Shown: piece after piece, positions 11,694 through 24,700 of the stretch
Layout of the letters: each line of letters opens with the position of its first letter
How positions within the stretch are numbered: the first letter of the stretch is position 1
Assembly (NCBI GenBank): GCA_015143295.1
Contig: CM026557.1
Span: 31,319,965 to 31,383,964, forward strand
Length of the DNA stretch: 64,000 bases
From: Tetracentron sinense
Taxonomy: Eukaryota; Streptophyta; Magnoliopsida; Trochodendrales; Trochodendraceae
Reading direction: 5' to 3'
Position numbers and translations under genes: made by a program
Notes under the pieces: generated by a model
Seen by the model: the letters and a program-made list of their open reading frames with translations, nothing else
Told to the model about the DNA's origin: nothing
Database searches by the model: none

Positions 11694-14600
11694 GATTTTA
11701 CTAATGATTAGGGTTAAAGAATCTGACCTGGATTTTTTGAAGAAAAAAAAGTTAGGCAGGTGTCAAAATTCTTAACGGGAGTTAAAGGGTTTTTTTTTTT
11801 AAAAAAAATTATTATTATTAATTTTTTTTAAGAGATGAATTTTCAAGCAAAGCTCCCTTTTTACTCTAAGGGGGGCAAATGAGGATTTTAAAATCCATTT
11901 CCCAGGTATGCGTATGCTAATCGCTGCTCTTTTTGTAAAGGGTTTTAGAGAGGCTGAGTTAAAGGCAGCTAGAGTATTCAAGTCTGGCAGTAAATCCGCT
12001 CCCCAAATATTATGACATCTCTTTTTCCTAATTCCGATTGCAGGAAGTTGATAGGGGCAAGATACTACACCATCCAATACAGCTCAATTGGAGCCAAAAC
12101 TGGCGGTAACAAGACCCATGCAGTGAAACCCGCAGGCTCACCAAGGGATTTCGAAGGCCACGGTACTCACACAGCATCTACTGCAGCAGGTTCCACAGTC
12201 CTCAACGCTAGCTACTACGACCTAGCCCGAGGAACAGCCAAAGGTGGCTCTCCTTCAAGTAGGATTGCAATGTACAAGGCCTGCTCAATCACAGGTTGCT
12301 CTGGCGCAACCATTTTGAAAGCTATCGAGGACGCCATTAAGGACGGTGTTGATATAATCTCAATTTCTATTGGGATGAGCTCAATTTTCCAGTCTGATTT
12401 CTTGAATGACCCTATAGCCATTGCATCATTCCATGCCCATCAAATGGGGGTTATGGTTATTTGTTCTGGAGGGAATGATGGACCTGATCCGTACACTGTT
12501 GTTAATTCTGCTCCATGGATCTTCACTGTTGCTGCTTCTAATATTGATAGAGCTTTTCAATCTATGGTGGTTCTTGGCAATGGGCATGCTTTTCAAGTAA
12601 GTGGGGATCGATGGTAAAACTGTTTGAAGGTTTGTTATTGTTTTTAGTTTGTTATGTTGATGGTGTTTTAAATTTTAATATTAATTAAAATCGGAGACTA
12701 AAAACTCCCATGATTTCATGTTATAGCTCACTTTTGGTATTTTTTCCTCGTTTAATTACTAAACTTATGATGTGGAATCTTTCTCACAAATTCCTTTCCT
12801 TTAGACCATTCCTTGGGTGCTGCCACATCCCTTGTATATGGGAGGCTTCAACTATTTTCAAGAAAGACTCAATTGTAGCGCTTCTCAGCGAAGCGATTCT
12901 CAATTATAGTTAATTAGTTAAATTGTTTGATTAATTATTTGTTATTATCAGTCTGTGTTTCTAAGTGTCGATGTGAGCAGAGATTTTGCCCAAAATAATC
13001 AACATGTTATGTTAGAATGAGTTTTTTCTCTCTTTTTTTCCCTTAGGGATATGCAATCAATTTTTCTAATCTCACTCGCTCAAAGACGTACCCGCTCGCT
13101 TTTGGTGGAGATGTTGCTGCTGCTTCTACTCCTGTATCAGAAGCAAGGTACTTTTTTTCCCCGGTTAATTGAAGCAAGGGACTTCACACATCAATATGAC
13201 AACACCATTTAAAGTGATGGATTATGAAAATGTTGATCATGGGCATCCTAAGAACATGGTGCTATTATCATGTTGGAATTGCAGCAACTGCTATCCCGGT
13301 TCCTTAGACTCAAAGAAGGCTTTTGGTAAAATAATTATTTGTGTGGACGCGGACCCAGCTATCCCAAGGCGAATGAAGAAATTAGTTGCAGAAGCCGCTG
13401 GAGCTAGAGGGGTTATTTTGATCGACGATGCCGAGAAAGGGGTGCCATTGGATTCTGGCGTTTTTCCATTTTCTGAAGTTGGAGACATGGCTGGACTTCA
13501 GATGCTTAAATACATTAACTCTACCAAGTAAGCATTACTGTAAACTTCATAGATCTTCTAAGTTTCGTGATTTTTTTTTCTTTCCATTAGGGTTCCCCCT
13601 TACAGTATATGATTCACTAAGATATACGCCTGGAGGTGAGGTGAGCTCATGTTTTTATACTGTGAAACAGGAACCCAATGGCAACTATCCTTCCAGCAGA
13701 AGAAATACCAAGGTTTAGACCTGCACCAGTTGTTGCGTATTTCTCGTCCAGAGGTCCCGGAGGGCTCACAGAAACCATTCTCAAGGTCCTTTTCTTTCAC
13801 ATGCCTGCATAATGCACACATACCATGCAGTCTCAAGGCGATTTGAGACCTTTTATATTTTGGCGGGCTTTTAGGGCATCCAAAAATTGCCCTTACATCC
13901 TGACTGCTTCTTACTCATCCCATGGAAGGCCTTTTCATCTTGAAGTGAAATAACGCGATTCAGGTCATTTTACTTGAATAAGGCGAATTTGTATGGTTCA
14001 GTCAAATAACTTGATTCAAGCAAAATAACATGATTCACTTAAAATAACTAGAAACATGTTCTACAGGATCAACAAGTAGTAGGGACACTAGGGCATCCCA
14101 AAACATTGGATGCCCTATTATCTTGCATCCCCACGTCCTGTCTCGGGTTATCCTATGAACGGGCAGTCTCATAATTATTTTCTCACAGGACCTACATGCT
14201 GAGCTTGCACTATATTTAGTCTAAATTTTAACTATCATAGCGTATTCAGCCTGATGCAACAGCTCCAGGAGTTGCCATATTAGCAGCAACAATTCCAAAG
14301 AGCGATATCGGGAGCGTTCCGATTGGGAAGAACCCATCCATGTTTAGCTTAAGATCTGGAACATCTATGGCATGCCCTCACGTTGCAGGTGCAGCTGCAT
14401 TCATTAAATCAGTACACCCTGGCTGGACTGCTTCCAAAATCAAATCAGCCCTTATGACCACAGGTACATTTCGAAGCTGAAATTCTCCTATACTCCACTT
14501 ATATTTTCAAAAAAAATTTAGGTTCTTCAAGTACTAGATCCTCATTGTCACCAATATAATGGTACTACAAGCTTAATAAAAAAGAAAACTATAAAATTGA

Positions 14601-15413
14601 TTTTTAAAGAGAAATGAAATCATAAATATATAGAATATGTCAATTTTATTCAATGAATTTCTTCTCTCTCTTTTTTTCTTTTTTGTAGTTTTATATGCAT
14701 GTATGTATGTGTATTTCCATTAATTTCTTTTTTCACTATTTTGAAGCAACTACGTCTAACAACATGGGAAAGCCATTGACGAATAGCTCAGATTCATTTG
14801 CAAGTCCACATGAGATGGGAGCAGGACAAATATGCCCACTTAAAGCCCTTAATCCAGGCTTAGTGTATGAAACCACAACAAAAGATTATCTACATTTCCT
14901 TTGTTATTACGGCTATAAAGAGAAACTTATCCGATCAATGTCTGGCACCAACTTCAGCTGCCCCACAACCTCCTTTGAGGATCTCATCTCCAATCTCAAC
15001 TACCCTTCAATTTCAATTAGCAAGCTTGACAGGAAACGGGGTTCACAGACCATCACAAGAACTGTAACCAATGTGGGATCTAAGAATTCAACCTACATTG
15101 CTACTGTACAAGCTCCGATCGGATTGGTGGCCAAGGTGTCTCCAAATAAGCTTATTTTCACCGACAATTTGAGAACGGCGTCTTTTAAGGTCTTTTTCTC
15201 TAGCGACGGTTCAACGATGGGTTACAAATTTGGTGCTGTGACATGGTCTGATGGCCTACATTTTGTTAGGACAGTGTTTGTGGTGAATGTTGTATAATCT
15301 TAACTTTAATCACACATAAGAATGGCAAAGTAAATCAAATTTGAAATATCTGGGTTCTGTATCTCTTATTCAAGTTTTCAATTATGGTATTAGATAATTT
15401 CATTCCCCTATAG

Positions 15414-15936
15414 TAGGGCTGTACCCAAGTCAAGCTAACTCGTCAGCTCGACTCCAAGCTCAAGCTGGCATTTTAGGATTGAACGAATCAAGCCAAGCTT
15501 TTATTTTGAGCACAAATGTTAAACAAGCCAAGCTCAAGTTAGACCCAGTTTGACTCAGCTCGGCTCGGCTCGAAGCTTGGCTCGTTTAAGGCTAGGTTCG
15601 GCTTAAGCTTGGCTCGAATGGAGTTAATGTATTAGTATATGAATATATAATGTATTAGTTTTATGTAGTTTCTTGTATTATAATTTATTAATAAGCACTT
15701 TTATTAAAATCATTTAAAATAAAAAAAATCCCATGAATCAAGCCTGAACCAAGCTGAGCTCGACTTGACTTGAATAAAGTTCAAGCTCGAATGGAGCTTG
15801 AGCTTGATCAAGCTTGTTCAAGCCAAGCTCAAGCGTAAACATTCGAGCTCGAAGCAAGCCAAGCTCAAGCCAAGATAGAGCATGTTCAAGCCCAACTCAA
15901 ACTTAGTTGGCTTAGCTCGGCTCGAATACATCCCTA
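15414..15936. mobile_element. MITE-like element rich in AGCTCGAGC words
   Basis: It opens with TAGGGCTGTACCC and closes with the inverse of TAGGGATGTATTCGAGCC, giving short terminal inverted repeats (TAGGGNTGTA). The body is dominated by permutations of AAGCTCAAGC/GGCTCGAG. The termini resemble non-autonomous hAT-type elements, but an 8-bp duplication was not seen, so the class is uncertain. Confidence 0.5.
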
Positions 15937-16375
15937 CCGAAGACTAATAAAGTCTTTGAGTGGTGCTGATCAGACAGACCTAAGTTCAAAATCTGTCTTC
16001 ATCTCACTAACGTCGAACAAATTCCCAGGAACAAGGAAAAATATTATACCAGCAATGTTTATTAATGGCAGAAAGAATTCTAAATACCGATCTTTTTAAC
16101 TACAAAACTGTATAATCACTTAAGATATTTCTATGGAGACCTCCAAGCTTGATTTCAAATTTATATGTTGGTGATTGCTTTGGATATTCTATCAGTAATG
16201 CTAATAATACTCATTAGAGAAACCCTAGATCTCACTTAGGACAATGTTTGTGTTTCCACATTGGATGCTTCTACTTTGTTTCAACAGAAATGCTAGCCCT
16301 AGTCGCAATCTTCCAAAGACGCAAGGTGGTGGCAACAAGTGTCATCCCATCTCCCTATTATAGGTTGCAACACTA
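15937..16375. other. Intergenic stretch, no gene
   Basis: No supported gene. The last five bases (CACTA, 16371-16375) are the left target-site duplication of the split TatA solo LTR that follows. Confidence 0.7.
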
Positions 16376-17682
16376 TGTAAGCACCCAAATTTTGCACCCC
16401 TTTAGCATCTTTTTACACCTCTAAAAACCCTCGTAAAAACCCTCTTTTAAAACCCCTCTTGCCACGTGCTTTGATTTTCAAAAACGGCCCCTCAGGTAAA
16501 AAATGACCAAAATGTCCCTAGAGTGAAAAATGACTAAAATACCCCTGTAAAAGTGCTAAATTTTTTTTACTTTGTCTAAAATGATTTTACAAATTTTTTG
16601 ATGAATTTTGGCTATTTTTTGGGATTAAATTGGACTTAAAACGGTAGAAAATGACCGAAATGCCCCTGGAGTGTAAAATGACCAAAATGCCCCTAAAAAT
16701 TTCTGAAAAATTAATGTTTTATCTAAAATATTTTTCTGAATTTTATTAGTTCAATTTTGACTACTTTCGGGCTAAAACGGAAAAATGACTTTTCAACTAA
16801 TCGGAGCGCGACATGTGGCGAAATAAAAAAAAATGATTTTTTGGCCCCTTAAATAGGGGCGCTGCTTCAAACAGCGCCCCCTTTGGGGCCTGTTCTCTTT
16901 TGGCATGTCGGCAGGCTTATTTTGTGAAACCTGGCTAGAGGCGCTGCTTCAAACAACGCCCCCCCAGTGTTGACCCATTTTGCCACCTCACTGTTCCTTG
17001 CCGCCTCACTTTTTGGGGTGTTTATCCAAAAAGGGTACTACTTGAAGTAGCGCCCCCTCATTTTGAAAAACTACAAATACCTCGACCCCATTCCTTCATT
17101 TTGAATCCATTCCACTTCCTCTCTTCTCTCTCCTCTTTCGAAAATCCCTCTTTAGCATTGGTGATCCCGGGGGTTTGATTTCGAAGAATCATTCTCGAGA
17201 GCACTTATTTCAGAGACCCTTTTGGGTTTCCCGAAAGGTAAAATCTCGTCAAAACTCTGTTTTTTGCTTAGTCTTTTATTAGTTTAAATTGTTTTTTATT
17301 ACTTTTAAATACTTAGATTGCTTGCCTGTCGAACCCCTGTCCAAATCCCGGTTCAAACTTAACTTGCTTGTCGAACTCCTACCCAATTCCCGGTTCAAAC
17401 TTAACTTACCTAGTCGAACCCCTACCTAAATTCAAGTTCAAATATAGCCTTGCCCTAGTCGAACCTCTGCCTGAACTCCGGTTCAAACCTAGCCTACCCT
17501 AGTCGAACCTATGCCCGAACTCCGGTTCAAACCTAGCCTAGCCTAGTCGAACCTCTGCTCGAACTCCAGTTCAAACCTCTGTCCAAACTTCGGTTCAAAC
17601 CTAAGTAAACCCTAGCTAAACCCTAGCTTAACCCTTGGTAAACCCTAATTAAACCCTACCTACCTAGTCGAACCCCTGTTCA
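16376..17682 (+). repeat. TatA solo LTR, left (5') part
   Basis: Starts TGTAAGCACCC and aligns with the minus-strand TatA LTR from its first base through the palindromes (16855-16880, 16936-16962, 17034-17055), a weakened TATA region (17071-17080) and the GTCGAACC tandem repeat (17320-17680). It then stops abruptly. The rest of this same LTR lies inverted at 42753-43279, where the matching target duplication is also found. It is therefore half of one solo LTR cut by an inversion. Confidence 0.9.
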
Positions 17683-17699
17683 AATACCCACCTTCGGAG
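17683..17699. other. Left breakpoint of the 25.6-kb inversion
   Basis: About 17 bp that fit neither the TatA LTR (ending near 17682) nor the TekB LTR (resuming at 17700, GGCTCTGATAAGG). It reads as short filler at a rejoined break. The partner junction is 43280-43288. Confidence 0.8.
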
Positions 17700-17740
17700 G
17701 CTCTGATAAGGCACAGACAACGCATAGACGACGTACTCTG

Positions 17741-17940
17741 ACAACGTATACGTTGTGCATCCGTTGTACAGCAACAACGGGTACGTTGTGTAGCAACAAC
17801 GGGTACGTTGTGCAACAAAAACGGTACGTTGTGCAGCAACAACGGGTACGTTGTGCAACAACAACGGTACGTTGTGCAACAACAACGGGTACGTTGTGCA
17901 ACAACAACGGGTACATTGTGCAGCACGTCGGGCACGTTGT
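17741..17940 (+). repeat. 22-bp palindromic tandem array, 5' LTR copy (~8 units)
   Basis: Units of ACGTTGTGCAACAACAACGG(GT) repeat about eight times, with 21- and 22-bp versions mixed. Each junction contains the inverted pair ACAACGGGTACGTTGT. The open reading frames crossing this array are by-products of a repeat without stop codons. Confidence 0.92.
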
Positions 17941-18004
17941 ACATAAGACAACGGACAACGAGCTCAGCACTATGCACAACACAACGGACAACGTGTTCGG
18001 CACT

Positions 18005-18212
18005 GTGCGTAGCACAACGTGTTCAGCATTGTTCACAGCATAACGTGTTCAGCACTGTTCACAGCACAACGTGTCTGGCACTGTTCACAGCACAACGTGT
18101 TCAGCACTGTTCACAGCACAACGTGTTCGGCACTGTTCACAGCACAACGTGTCTGGCACTGTTCACAGCACAACGTGTCTGGCACTGTTCACAGCACTAC
18201 GTGTTCGGCACT
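18005..18212 (+). repeat. 26-bp tandem array, 5' LTR copy (8 units)
   Basis: Eight units of GCACTGTTCACAGCACAACG plus TGTTCA or TGTCTG. Two unit types alternate irregularly. Confidence 0.92.
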
Positions 18213-20012
18213 CACGCTTTACTGAAATTTCAATAAGGGTATTGTGGTCTTTTGGTCGGTTTACTCTTACCTTAAGGGTTTGACCCGAGCCTTTAGGGCA
18301 TCATTCGACACTTAGAGAGTTTGAGAGAATAGGAAAAAGGGGAGAAGGCGATTCCAACCTAGGGTTTGTCTTTGGAAGAGAAATCAAAGGGTTTTGAGAC
18401 CCTAGATCACTTCCAGTCCGGGTTTTCTCCAAGATCTCGGCCCAAGCACTCGTGGAGAGCGTTCTCCAAGCTAGGGCAGCAGCTACACAGTCGTTTGGAA
18501 AGGGGATTTCTTCCTCACTTGATCAAGGTCGGTACTTCTTGCTACCCTCCTAGTTATAGTTCCTCTTCTTCCCCTTCATTTCCCTTTATTTCCTTGATTT
18601 ACACCTGTGCTATGAGATGAATGGTTATGAATGGTGAATGGAGGAGGATGTTGGCGAATGGATGCCATGTGGATGATGTGATGAATGAATGGGAAAGGGC
18701 ATTGTACTAATAATGAACATACAAGTGTGATGTGAGCATAACCCACCTAGAAAAGCATGATTTAGGTTTAAATGAATAATGAACATACCATGTTTGATGA
18801 AATGCCAAGGTGAATACAGTGAGTTGGAAATTAGGAAATGCATGCCTAATAAATTTTGAATATTGCAAGGGCCTATGATAGTGTGTTTTCTTGCTTTCCT
18901 AAATGATATGGATATTACATTGCTCAAATCATTGATGTTATATGTGTTGTGAAATTACCCAAATGTCATATTTAAATTTAAATGCAAGTATGTACACAGT
19001 TCCAACGAGCACGGCATGCATGACATGATTTATCGAGGTTTTCAAGAACATGGTTAGAGGTGGGACATATCCTATGATATGTTTTACCTCGCTTTTCACA
19101 AGAGAACAAGAACCAACATTCCATGAGGGGTCTCCCCTCACTCACAAGTGCATATCATGAAGAAGGGTCTCCCTTCCCTCGCAAGTGCATTGCATAAAGA
19201 AGGGTCTCCCTTCCCTCTCAAGGCATCTCTCAAGCGCAGCTCACAAGGATAGCTCACAAGTGTATCTCACAAGTCATATGATCACAAGCAAGCACGCATG
19301 ACATGCATGACATGACACGTACGACACAAGCAAGATAGACAAGACAAGCTTTCAAGTACGAAAAGATATTTCAAGCCAAGTCAAGTGCACGATGTTTTCA
19401 AGAGGTTTTATCGGTTTTCTACGAAATACAAGCATGATTATAAATTGCTTTACTTCCTTGTATGATATGAATTGCTTCTGTCTGACATATATGAATTGCT
19501 CCTGATTATGTATTGCCATTGTTATGCTATAATTGTTGGTTAGTATTTAGTACCCGCTGAGTATTCCATGCTCAGCCGTACTTCTTATGTCGGCAGGTTA
19601 TGAGGGAGCTGCTGCTCCATTTGATGTTTGTGCTCCTGGTCCATGGGTGGAGGAGGAGTACGTCGAGGAGCCTTTGGAGGAACCTCCAGTAGAGGGTTAC
19701 CATTAGGTGGTTGTAGATTCTGAGTGAATAGCTGTGGGTGAGATGAGAGATATACCTTCATGTATTTTGGCGGGTCTGTCCGCACTTTCTTTTGGATTCC
19801 TTTTGTGTAAACTTGGATTTGCGAATGTATTATACATAGAGGTTGTTTAGACTTCCGCTGTGCTTTATAGTTACGTTTCCGCTATAATGTCCTCTATTGT
19901 ATATGCTCTGTGGGTTTTTGCAGGTTGGTTTGTCAAGCAAGTCATGTAAGCCATGATTAGTCGTCCAAAGTTCACTCTAACTCCTAGGGTGGGTTTTGGG
20001 TCGCGACAGAAG

Positions 20013-20024
20013 TGGTATCAGAGC
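20013..20024 (+). other. TekB primer-binding site (initiator tRNA-Met type)
   Basis: TGGTATCAGAGC, four bases inside the 5' LTR end, is complementary to the 3' end of plant initiator tRNA-Met, which primes minus-strand DNA synthesis. Confidence 0.95.
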
Positions 20025-20370
20025 TTAGGCTTTAGGTCTCTAGGGTCACTTAGAATCTTATACCACGGCTTGACAAGAGCATATGTCAGGAAACAAGTTA
20101 GGAAGAAAGTAAGTCGGAAGAGAGTCTTGATCTAAGTGTAAGACTAAAACTTTAGTCTTAGTCTAAAATGGTTGCTTTAACCAAGTACAGGTCCTAGGTA
20201 CGCTAGAACACTAAAGTATAAGTATAATGTGATAAATACTCTGATGACTTGATGTGATGTATATTAGTATTATACAACTAATACAAATTGAATTATTGTG
20301 AAATGATATTGAAATAAACTGTGGTTTCAAGTGAGACTCATGTGGTGCTATTGTTCTCAGGACTTTAGTC

Positions 20371-21619
20371 ATGAGGCGGGGCACACGGGGTCGTGGACCA
20401 CACACCAGAGCTTCATCTTCTTCCAGAGATGAGGATGAGCAGTCGGACCTCTCTCAGGTCTTAGGCTCTATTGCTGAGACACTCGCCATACTGGCGGCTC
20501 GGCAGGCTATACCATCATCGGCGGCACCTACTCCACCGCCCGCAGCTCCAGTACATCGTACCGCTGGAGTTGAGACATTCAGGAGATTGAGGCCTCCACC
20601 CTTCCATGGGAGTGTGGACCCTCTTGCTGCGAAGGCATGGATCCTCCAGATGGAGAAGATATTTGCGGTGCTCTCTCCTGCAGAGGAAGAGAAAGTAGCA
20701 TGGGCAATCTTCATGCTAGAAGATGAAGCCCACCATTGGTGGTTGTCCGCGTTGAGGATGCGAGATTTGACCTTGCAGGGTCAACCTTGGACTTGGGAGG
20801 AGTTCAAGGGCACTTTTTACAAGAAGTATTTCCCAATTGGAGCACGGGAAAAGAAAGAGAGAGAATTCATCAACCTCGAGCAAGGTTTGATGTCGGTGGC
20901 ACAATACGAGGCCAAGTTCTCGGAGTTATCACGCTTCGCGACTCACATGGTTGCCACCGAGGCAATGAAGGCAAGAAGGTTTGAGCAAGGGCTCAAAGAT
21001 GTTATCATGGAGAAGGTTTCGGTCTTCAGACATACTACCTACCCTGAGGTAGTAGACAAGGCCTTATTGGTCGAGGCCAATTCAGAGACAGTGTCCAAGA
21101 TGAGGGAGTTGGCAAGAGGTCAAGCTAGTAGTTCAGCACCTTCAGAGAGGCGGACTCGTACCGGCCCTTATCAGTATACATGGCCAACACCATCGATGAG
21201 GCCAACTTATGCGCCTCCAGCTCCCCGGCAGTATGTGCCGCAGGCACCGCGACCTTAGGCTCTTCCAGCCCCACGGCCAGTTGCACCTCAGACGGTGAGG
21301 TATGCTCCACCTCCGGCCCCTCTGACTTATACACACGAGGTCTGCACTTCGTGCGGCCGAAGGCACCCGGCAGGAGATTGCCGAAGGGCATCGGGTGGAT
21401 GTTTTCATTGTGGTCGCCAGGGCCATATGATCAGGGATTGCCCCAGTCGGCATTTACCAGGCCAGTCTCAGGGGATTAGGCCCCCAGCACACCCAGTAGG
21501 ATCATATCAGGCGTCATCCCAGACTACCCGGTCTACACCTCAGTCTCGCCAGGCAAACCAGGGGCGTGTTTTTGCCTTGACAGAGGGTGATGCACTTGCA
21601 TATGATGATGTGGTGCAAG
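20371..21619 (+). CDS. TekB gag (capsid/nucleocapsid), one in-frame stop
   Basis: Gag builds the cytoplasmic virus-like particle and binds element RNA. The frame opens with an Arg-rich MRRGTRGRGPHTR. It has a retrotransposon gag core at residues about 70-230 (FHGSVDPLAAKAWILQMEKI, AHHWWLSALRMR, FKGTFYKKYFPIGAREKKE) and a Pro-rich linker. It ends with a CCHC zinc knuckle (CFHCGRQGHMIRDC) near residue 350. A TAG at 21256-21258 interrupts the linker, but the same frame continues to the zinc knuckle, so the full gag is one frame with one nonsense change. The 3' end is a splice donor at 21620 that leads into protease. If unspliced, the frame stops at 21649-21651. Confidence 0.88.
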
Positions 21620-21762
21620 GTACGCGTTTGGAGTTATTTCTTTATTCGTGATTGTTATGTTATGTTTTATTCCTTGTGTACGTACTTGGTATGCTATATA
21701 TGTATATACCTATGTGTATACACTGTTGATGCTTGAATTGACGTAATTAGCTAAAATTTTAG
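21620..21762 (+). other. TekB intron between gag and protease (143 bp)
   Basis: Donor GTGGTGCAAG/GTACGC and acceptor AATTTTAG/GAACCC join to give [20 protein letters not shown], a seamless lead into the protease active site. Without splicing, the gag frame stops at 21649 and protease is out of reach. TekC has the same intron at the same codon and phase (35118-35251). Confidence 0.8.
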
Positions 21763-24700
21763 GAACCCTACTAGTCAATGAGTGTTTGGCTCGAGTGTTG
21801 ATTGATACCGGGTCTACTCATTCATTTGTCTCACCGGGCTTTTCAGAAGGCTTTTCTGTGGAGCCTACTCAGCTAGAATCGGAGTTAGCCATTTCGACTC
21901 CTCTCGGCAAAACCGTATTGGCAGATAAAGTGTATAGAAATAGTGTGGTCCAAGTTGGAAGCCACGAGTTGGCGGTTGATCTCATCGTCCTTGGATTCCA
22001 AGACTTTGATGTTATATTGGGAATGGATTGGTTAGCGGCACATCACGGGCATGTAGCTTGCTTTGAGAAAATGGTACTCTTCAAGCCAGAAGAAGGGAAA
22101 CCATTCCACTTTCGTGGGTTGAGAAGTAGAGATATTGCTCGCTTTGCGGCATTGAGCTTAGTGAACCCTGAGGCAAAGGACTCATCAACTATTTCGGTTG
22201 TGAGTGAGTTCCTGGATGTATTTCCAGAGGAGTTGCCAGGATTGCCTCCAGATAGGGAGATTGAGTTTGTGATCGAGCTTGCACCAGGCACAGCTCCTGT
22301 TTTCAGAGCTCCATATAGAATGGCCCCTATTGAACTCAAGGAGTTGAAGACTTAGTTGGAGGAATTGCAAGGCCTTGGTTTCATTCGACCAAGTGTCTCA
22401 CCATGGGGTGCCCCGGTGTTGTTTGTTAAGAAGAAAGATGGCTCGATGCGGATGTGTGTCGATTACCGGCAATTGAACAAAGTCACTATAAAGAATAGGT
22501 ATCCCTTGCCTAGGATTGATGACTTGTTCGATCAGTTGAAGGGAGCGATATTTTTCTCAAAGATAGATCTTCGATCGGGCTATCACCAATTGAAGATTAA
22601 GGCGGAAGATATTCCCAAAACGGCTTTCCGGACTCGATACGGACACTACGAGTTCTTGGTAATGCCTTTTGGTCTCACAAACACGCCGGCAGCCTTTATG
22701 GATTTGATGAACCGGGTATTCCGGCCATATCTTGATAGGTGCATGATTGTATTTGTTGATGACATTTTGGTCTATTCCCAGACACGGGAAGATCACACAC
22801 GCGACCTATGCCTTGCTTTGGAAATGCTAAGAGAGCACAAGCTAGACGCCAAACTCAGCAAGTGTATGTTTTGGTTGGAAGAGGTGGCATTCCTAGGCCA
22901 CGTTGTTTCTGTGGAAGGCATCTCGGTTGATCCAAAGAAGATAGATGCAGTCATGAGTTGGGCGAGGCCCAAGAGTGTCACAGAGATACGCAGCTTCCTT
23001 GGGTTGGCAGGCTACTACAGGAGATTCGTAGAGGGTTTCTCTAGCCTTGCAGCACCGCTTACTTACCTGACAAGGAAGAATACAAAGTTCGTGTGGAGCG
23101 ACAAGTGTGAGACCAGTTTCACGGAACTGAAGAAGAGGCTTACTACAGCCCCTGTCCTTACTGTGCCATCCGGACCTTATGGGTATGAGGTGTATAGTGA
23201 TGCCTCACACGTTGGACTTGGGTGCGTACTCATGCAGCACAAGAAGGTTATTGCCTATGCATCAAGGCAGTTGAAGGAGCATGAGAAGAATTATCCCACG
23301 CACGACTTGGAGCTTGCGGCGGTCGTGTTTGCACTTAAGATTTGGCGTCATTACCTTTATGGGGTGGAGTTCTATGTGTTCACTGATCACAAGAGTCTCA
23401 AGTATCTCTTTTCCCAAAAGGAGCTGAATCTAAGGCAACGGCGTTGGATGAAATTTTTGAAAGACTATGATTGTACCATTCAATACCACCCGGGTAAAGC
23501 AAATGTAGTGGCTGATGCTTTGAGTAGAAGAACTCAAGGGTTGTTAGCACACATGTTGGTTCAAGAATGGAAGCTACTAGAAGATTTGGCAAATCTGGAC
23601 ATTAGTGTGAATGACTCTGTCCGTAGTCCTATCTTGGCAAATGTCACGGTTCGGCCATACATTATAGATTTGATCCAAGAATACCAAGCCACGGATGCTG
23701 AATTGTTGGCTTATCGGGACAAGGAAGTTGCTAAGGGTAGTGAGGACTTCTCTCTCACTAGTCGGGGTGCTATCACATTCAAGGGAAGGCTGTGCGTCCC
23801 ACCCAATGCAGATCTTCGAAGATAGATTTTGGATGAAGCACACCGTCCGAAGTACACAGTGCATCCAGGGGGTACAAAGATGTACCGGAACCTCAAGAGT
23901 CACTTTTGGTGGCGGAATATGAAGAGGGAGGTTGCTGAGTATGTGGCACGGTGCTTAGTTTGCCAACAGGTGAAAGCAGAACACATGCGACCTGCCGGTC
24001 TATATCAGTCTCTTCCGATTCCCGAGTGGAAATGGGAGAACATATCCATGGATTTCATAGTTGGCTTGCCAAAGACGGCAAGGGGCTCAGATGCGATATG
24101 GGTAGTAGTGGATCGTTTGACAAAGTCCGTTCATTTCTTACCCTACCGTACTACCTTCAACTCTAGCCAGTTGGCTGCACTCTACATCAGGGAAGTAGTT
24201 AGACTACATGGGGTGCCAGTCAGTGTTGTGTCAGATCGGGATCCAAGATTCACATCACGATTTTGGAAAAGTTTTCAAGAGGCTATGGGTTCCCAACTTG
24301 ATTTCAGCACCGCTTTTCATCCACAGACGGATGGACAAACCAAGAGAGTAAACCAAGTCATTGAAGACATGCTTCGGGCTTGTATGTTAGATTTCAGAGG
24401 AAGTTGGGAAGAGCACTTGCCTTTGGTTGAATTCGCCTATAATAACAGCTATCAGGCGAGTATCCAAATGGCACCATTTGAGGCCTTGTATGGGCGAAGT
24501 TGTAGGTCTCCTCTCTATTGGGATGAGGTAGGAGAAAGGAAAGTACTTGGTCCGGAGTTGATTGAGCAAACTGCAAACACAGTTAAGATCATTCGGGATC
24601 GATTGAAAGCCGCTCAAGATCGCCAGAAAAGTTATGCGGACACGCGCCGTAGGGACTTGGAATTTCAAATAGGGGATCGAGTTTTTGTGAAAGTATCTCC

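Larger units (their letters stand above)
10708..15297 (+). pseudogene. Subtilisin-like protease (subtilase, SBT5/CRSP-like) pseudogene
   Basis: Plant subtilases are secreted serine proteases with signal peptide, I9 inhibitor prodomain, S8 catalytic domain, PA insert and Fn3-like tail. Seven exons can be read with GT-AG borders and matching phases: about 10708-10870, 12044-12596, 13047-13147, 13285-13527, 13671-13785, 14250-14463 and 14747-15297. They hold the His motif (GHGTHTAS), a PA-type region (GARGVILID), the Ser motif ([16 protein letters not shown]) and an Fn3 tail ending VFVVNVV. The Asp exon is damaged. The expected DTG reads ETG (GAG codon), followed by about 8 extra bases (GTGTAGGG, 10753-10760) that bring in a stop and shift the frame before IWPES. 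No signal peptide or prodomain exon was found. The closest type I can suggest is the CO2-response secreted protease group; that sub-family call is tentative. Confidence 0.85.
17700..20008 (+). repeat. TekB 5' LTR (start missing)
   Basis: Matches the 3' LTR from base 25528 to its end at GCGACA. The first part of the LTR is absent because the inversion breakpoint lies here. Outside the two arrays I count about a dozen substitutions plus four small indels against the 3' LTR, nearly all between 18400 and 19050; the last ~950 bp look identical. Confidence 0.93.

Noticed and set aside
16376..17699. The TatA/TekB junction as a natural chimeric LTR or nested insertion
   Set aside because: Nesting would leave TekB with a complete LTR and its own duplication here. 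Both are instead found at 43289-43568, and the TatA half likewise, so an inversion explains it better.
17741..18212. Regular repeats resembling a CRISPR array
   Set aside because: Units are directly adjacent with no unique spacers, lie in a plant LTR, and no cas genes exist.
17660..18283. Several overlapping open frames on both strands coding Cys/Thr- and Ser/His-rich repeats
   Set aside because: They are translations of the 22-bp and 26-bp LTR arrays, open in many frames only because the repeat has no stops. The same happens at 25250-26224.
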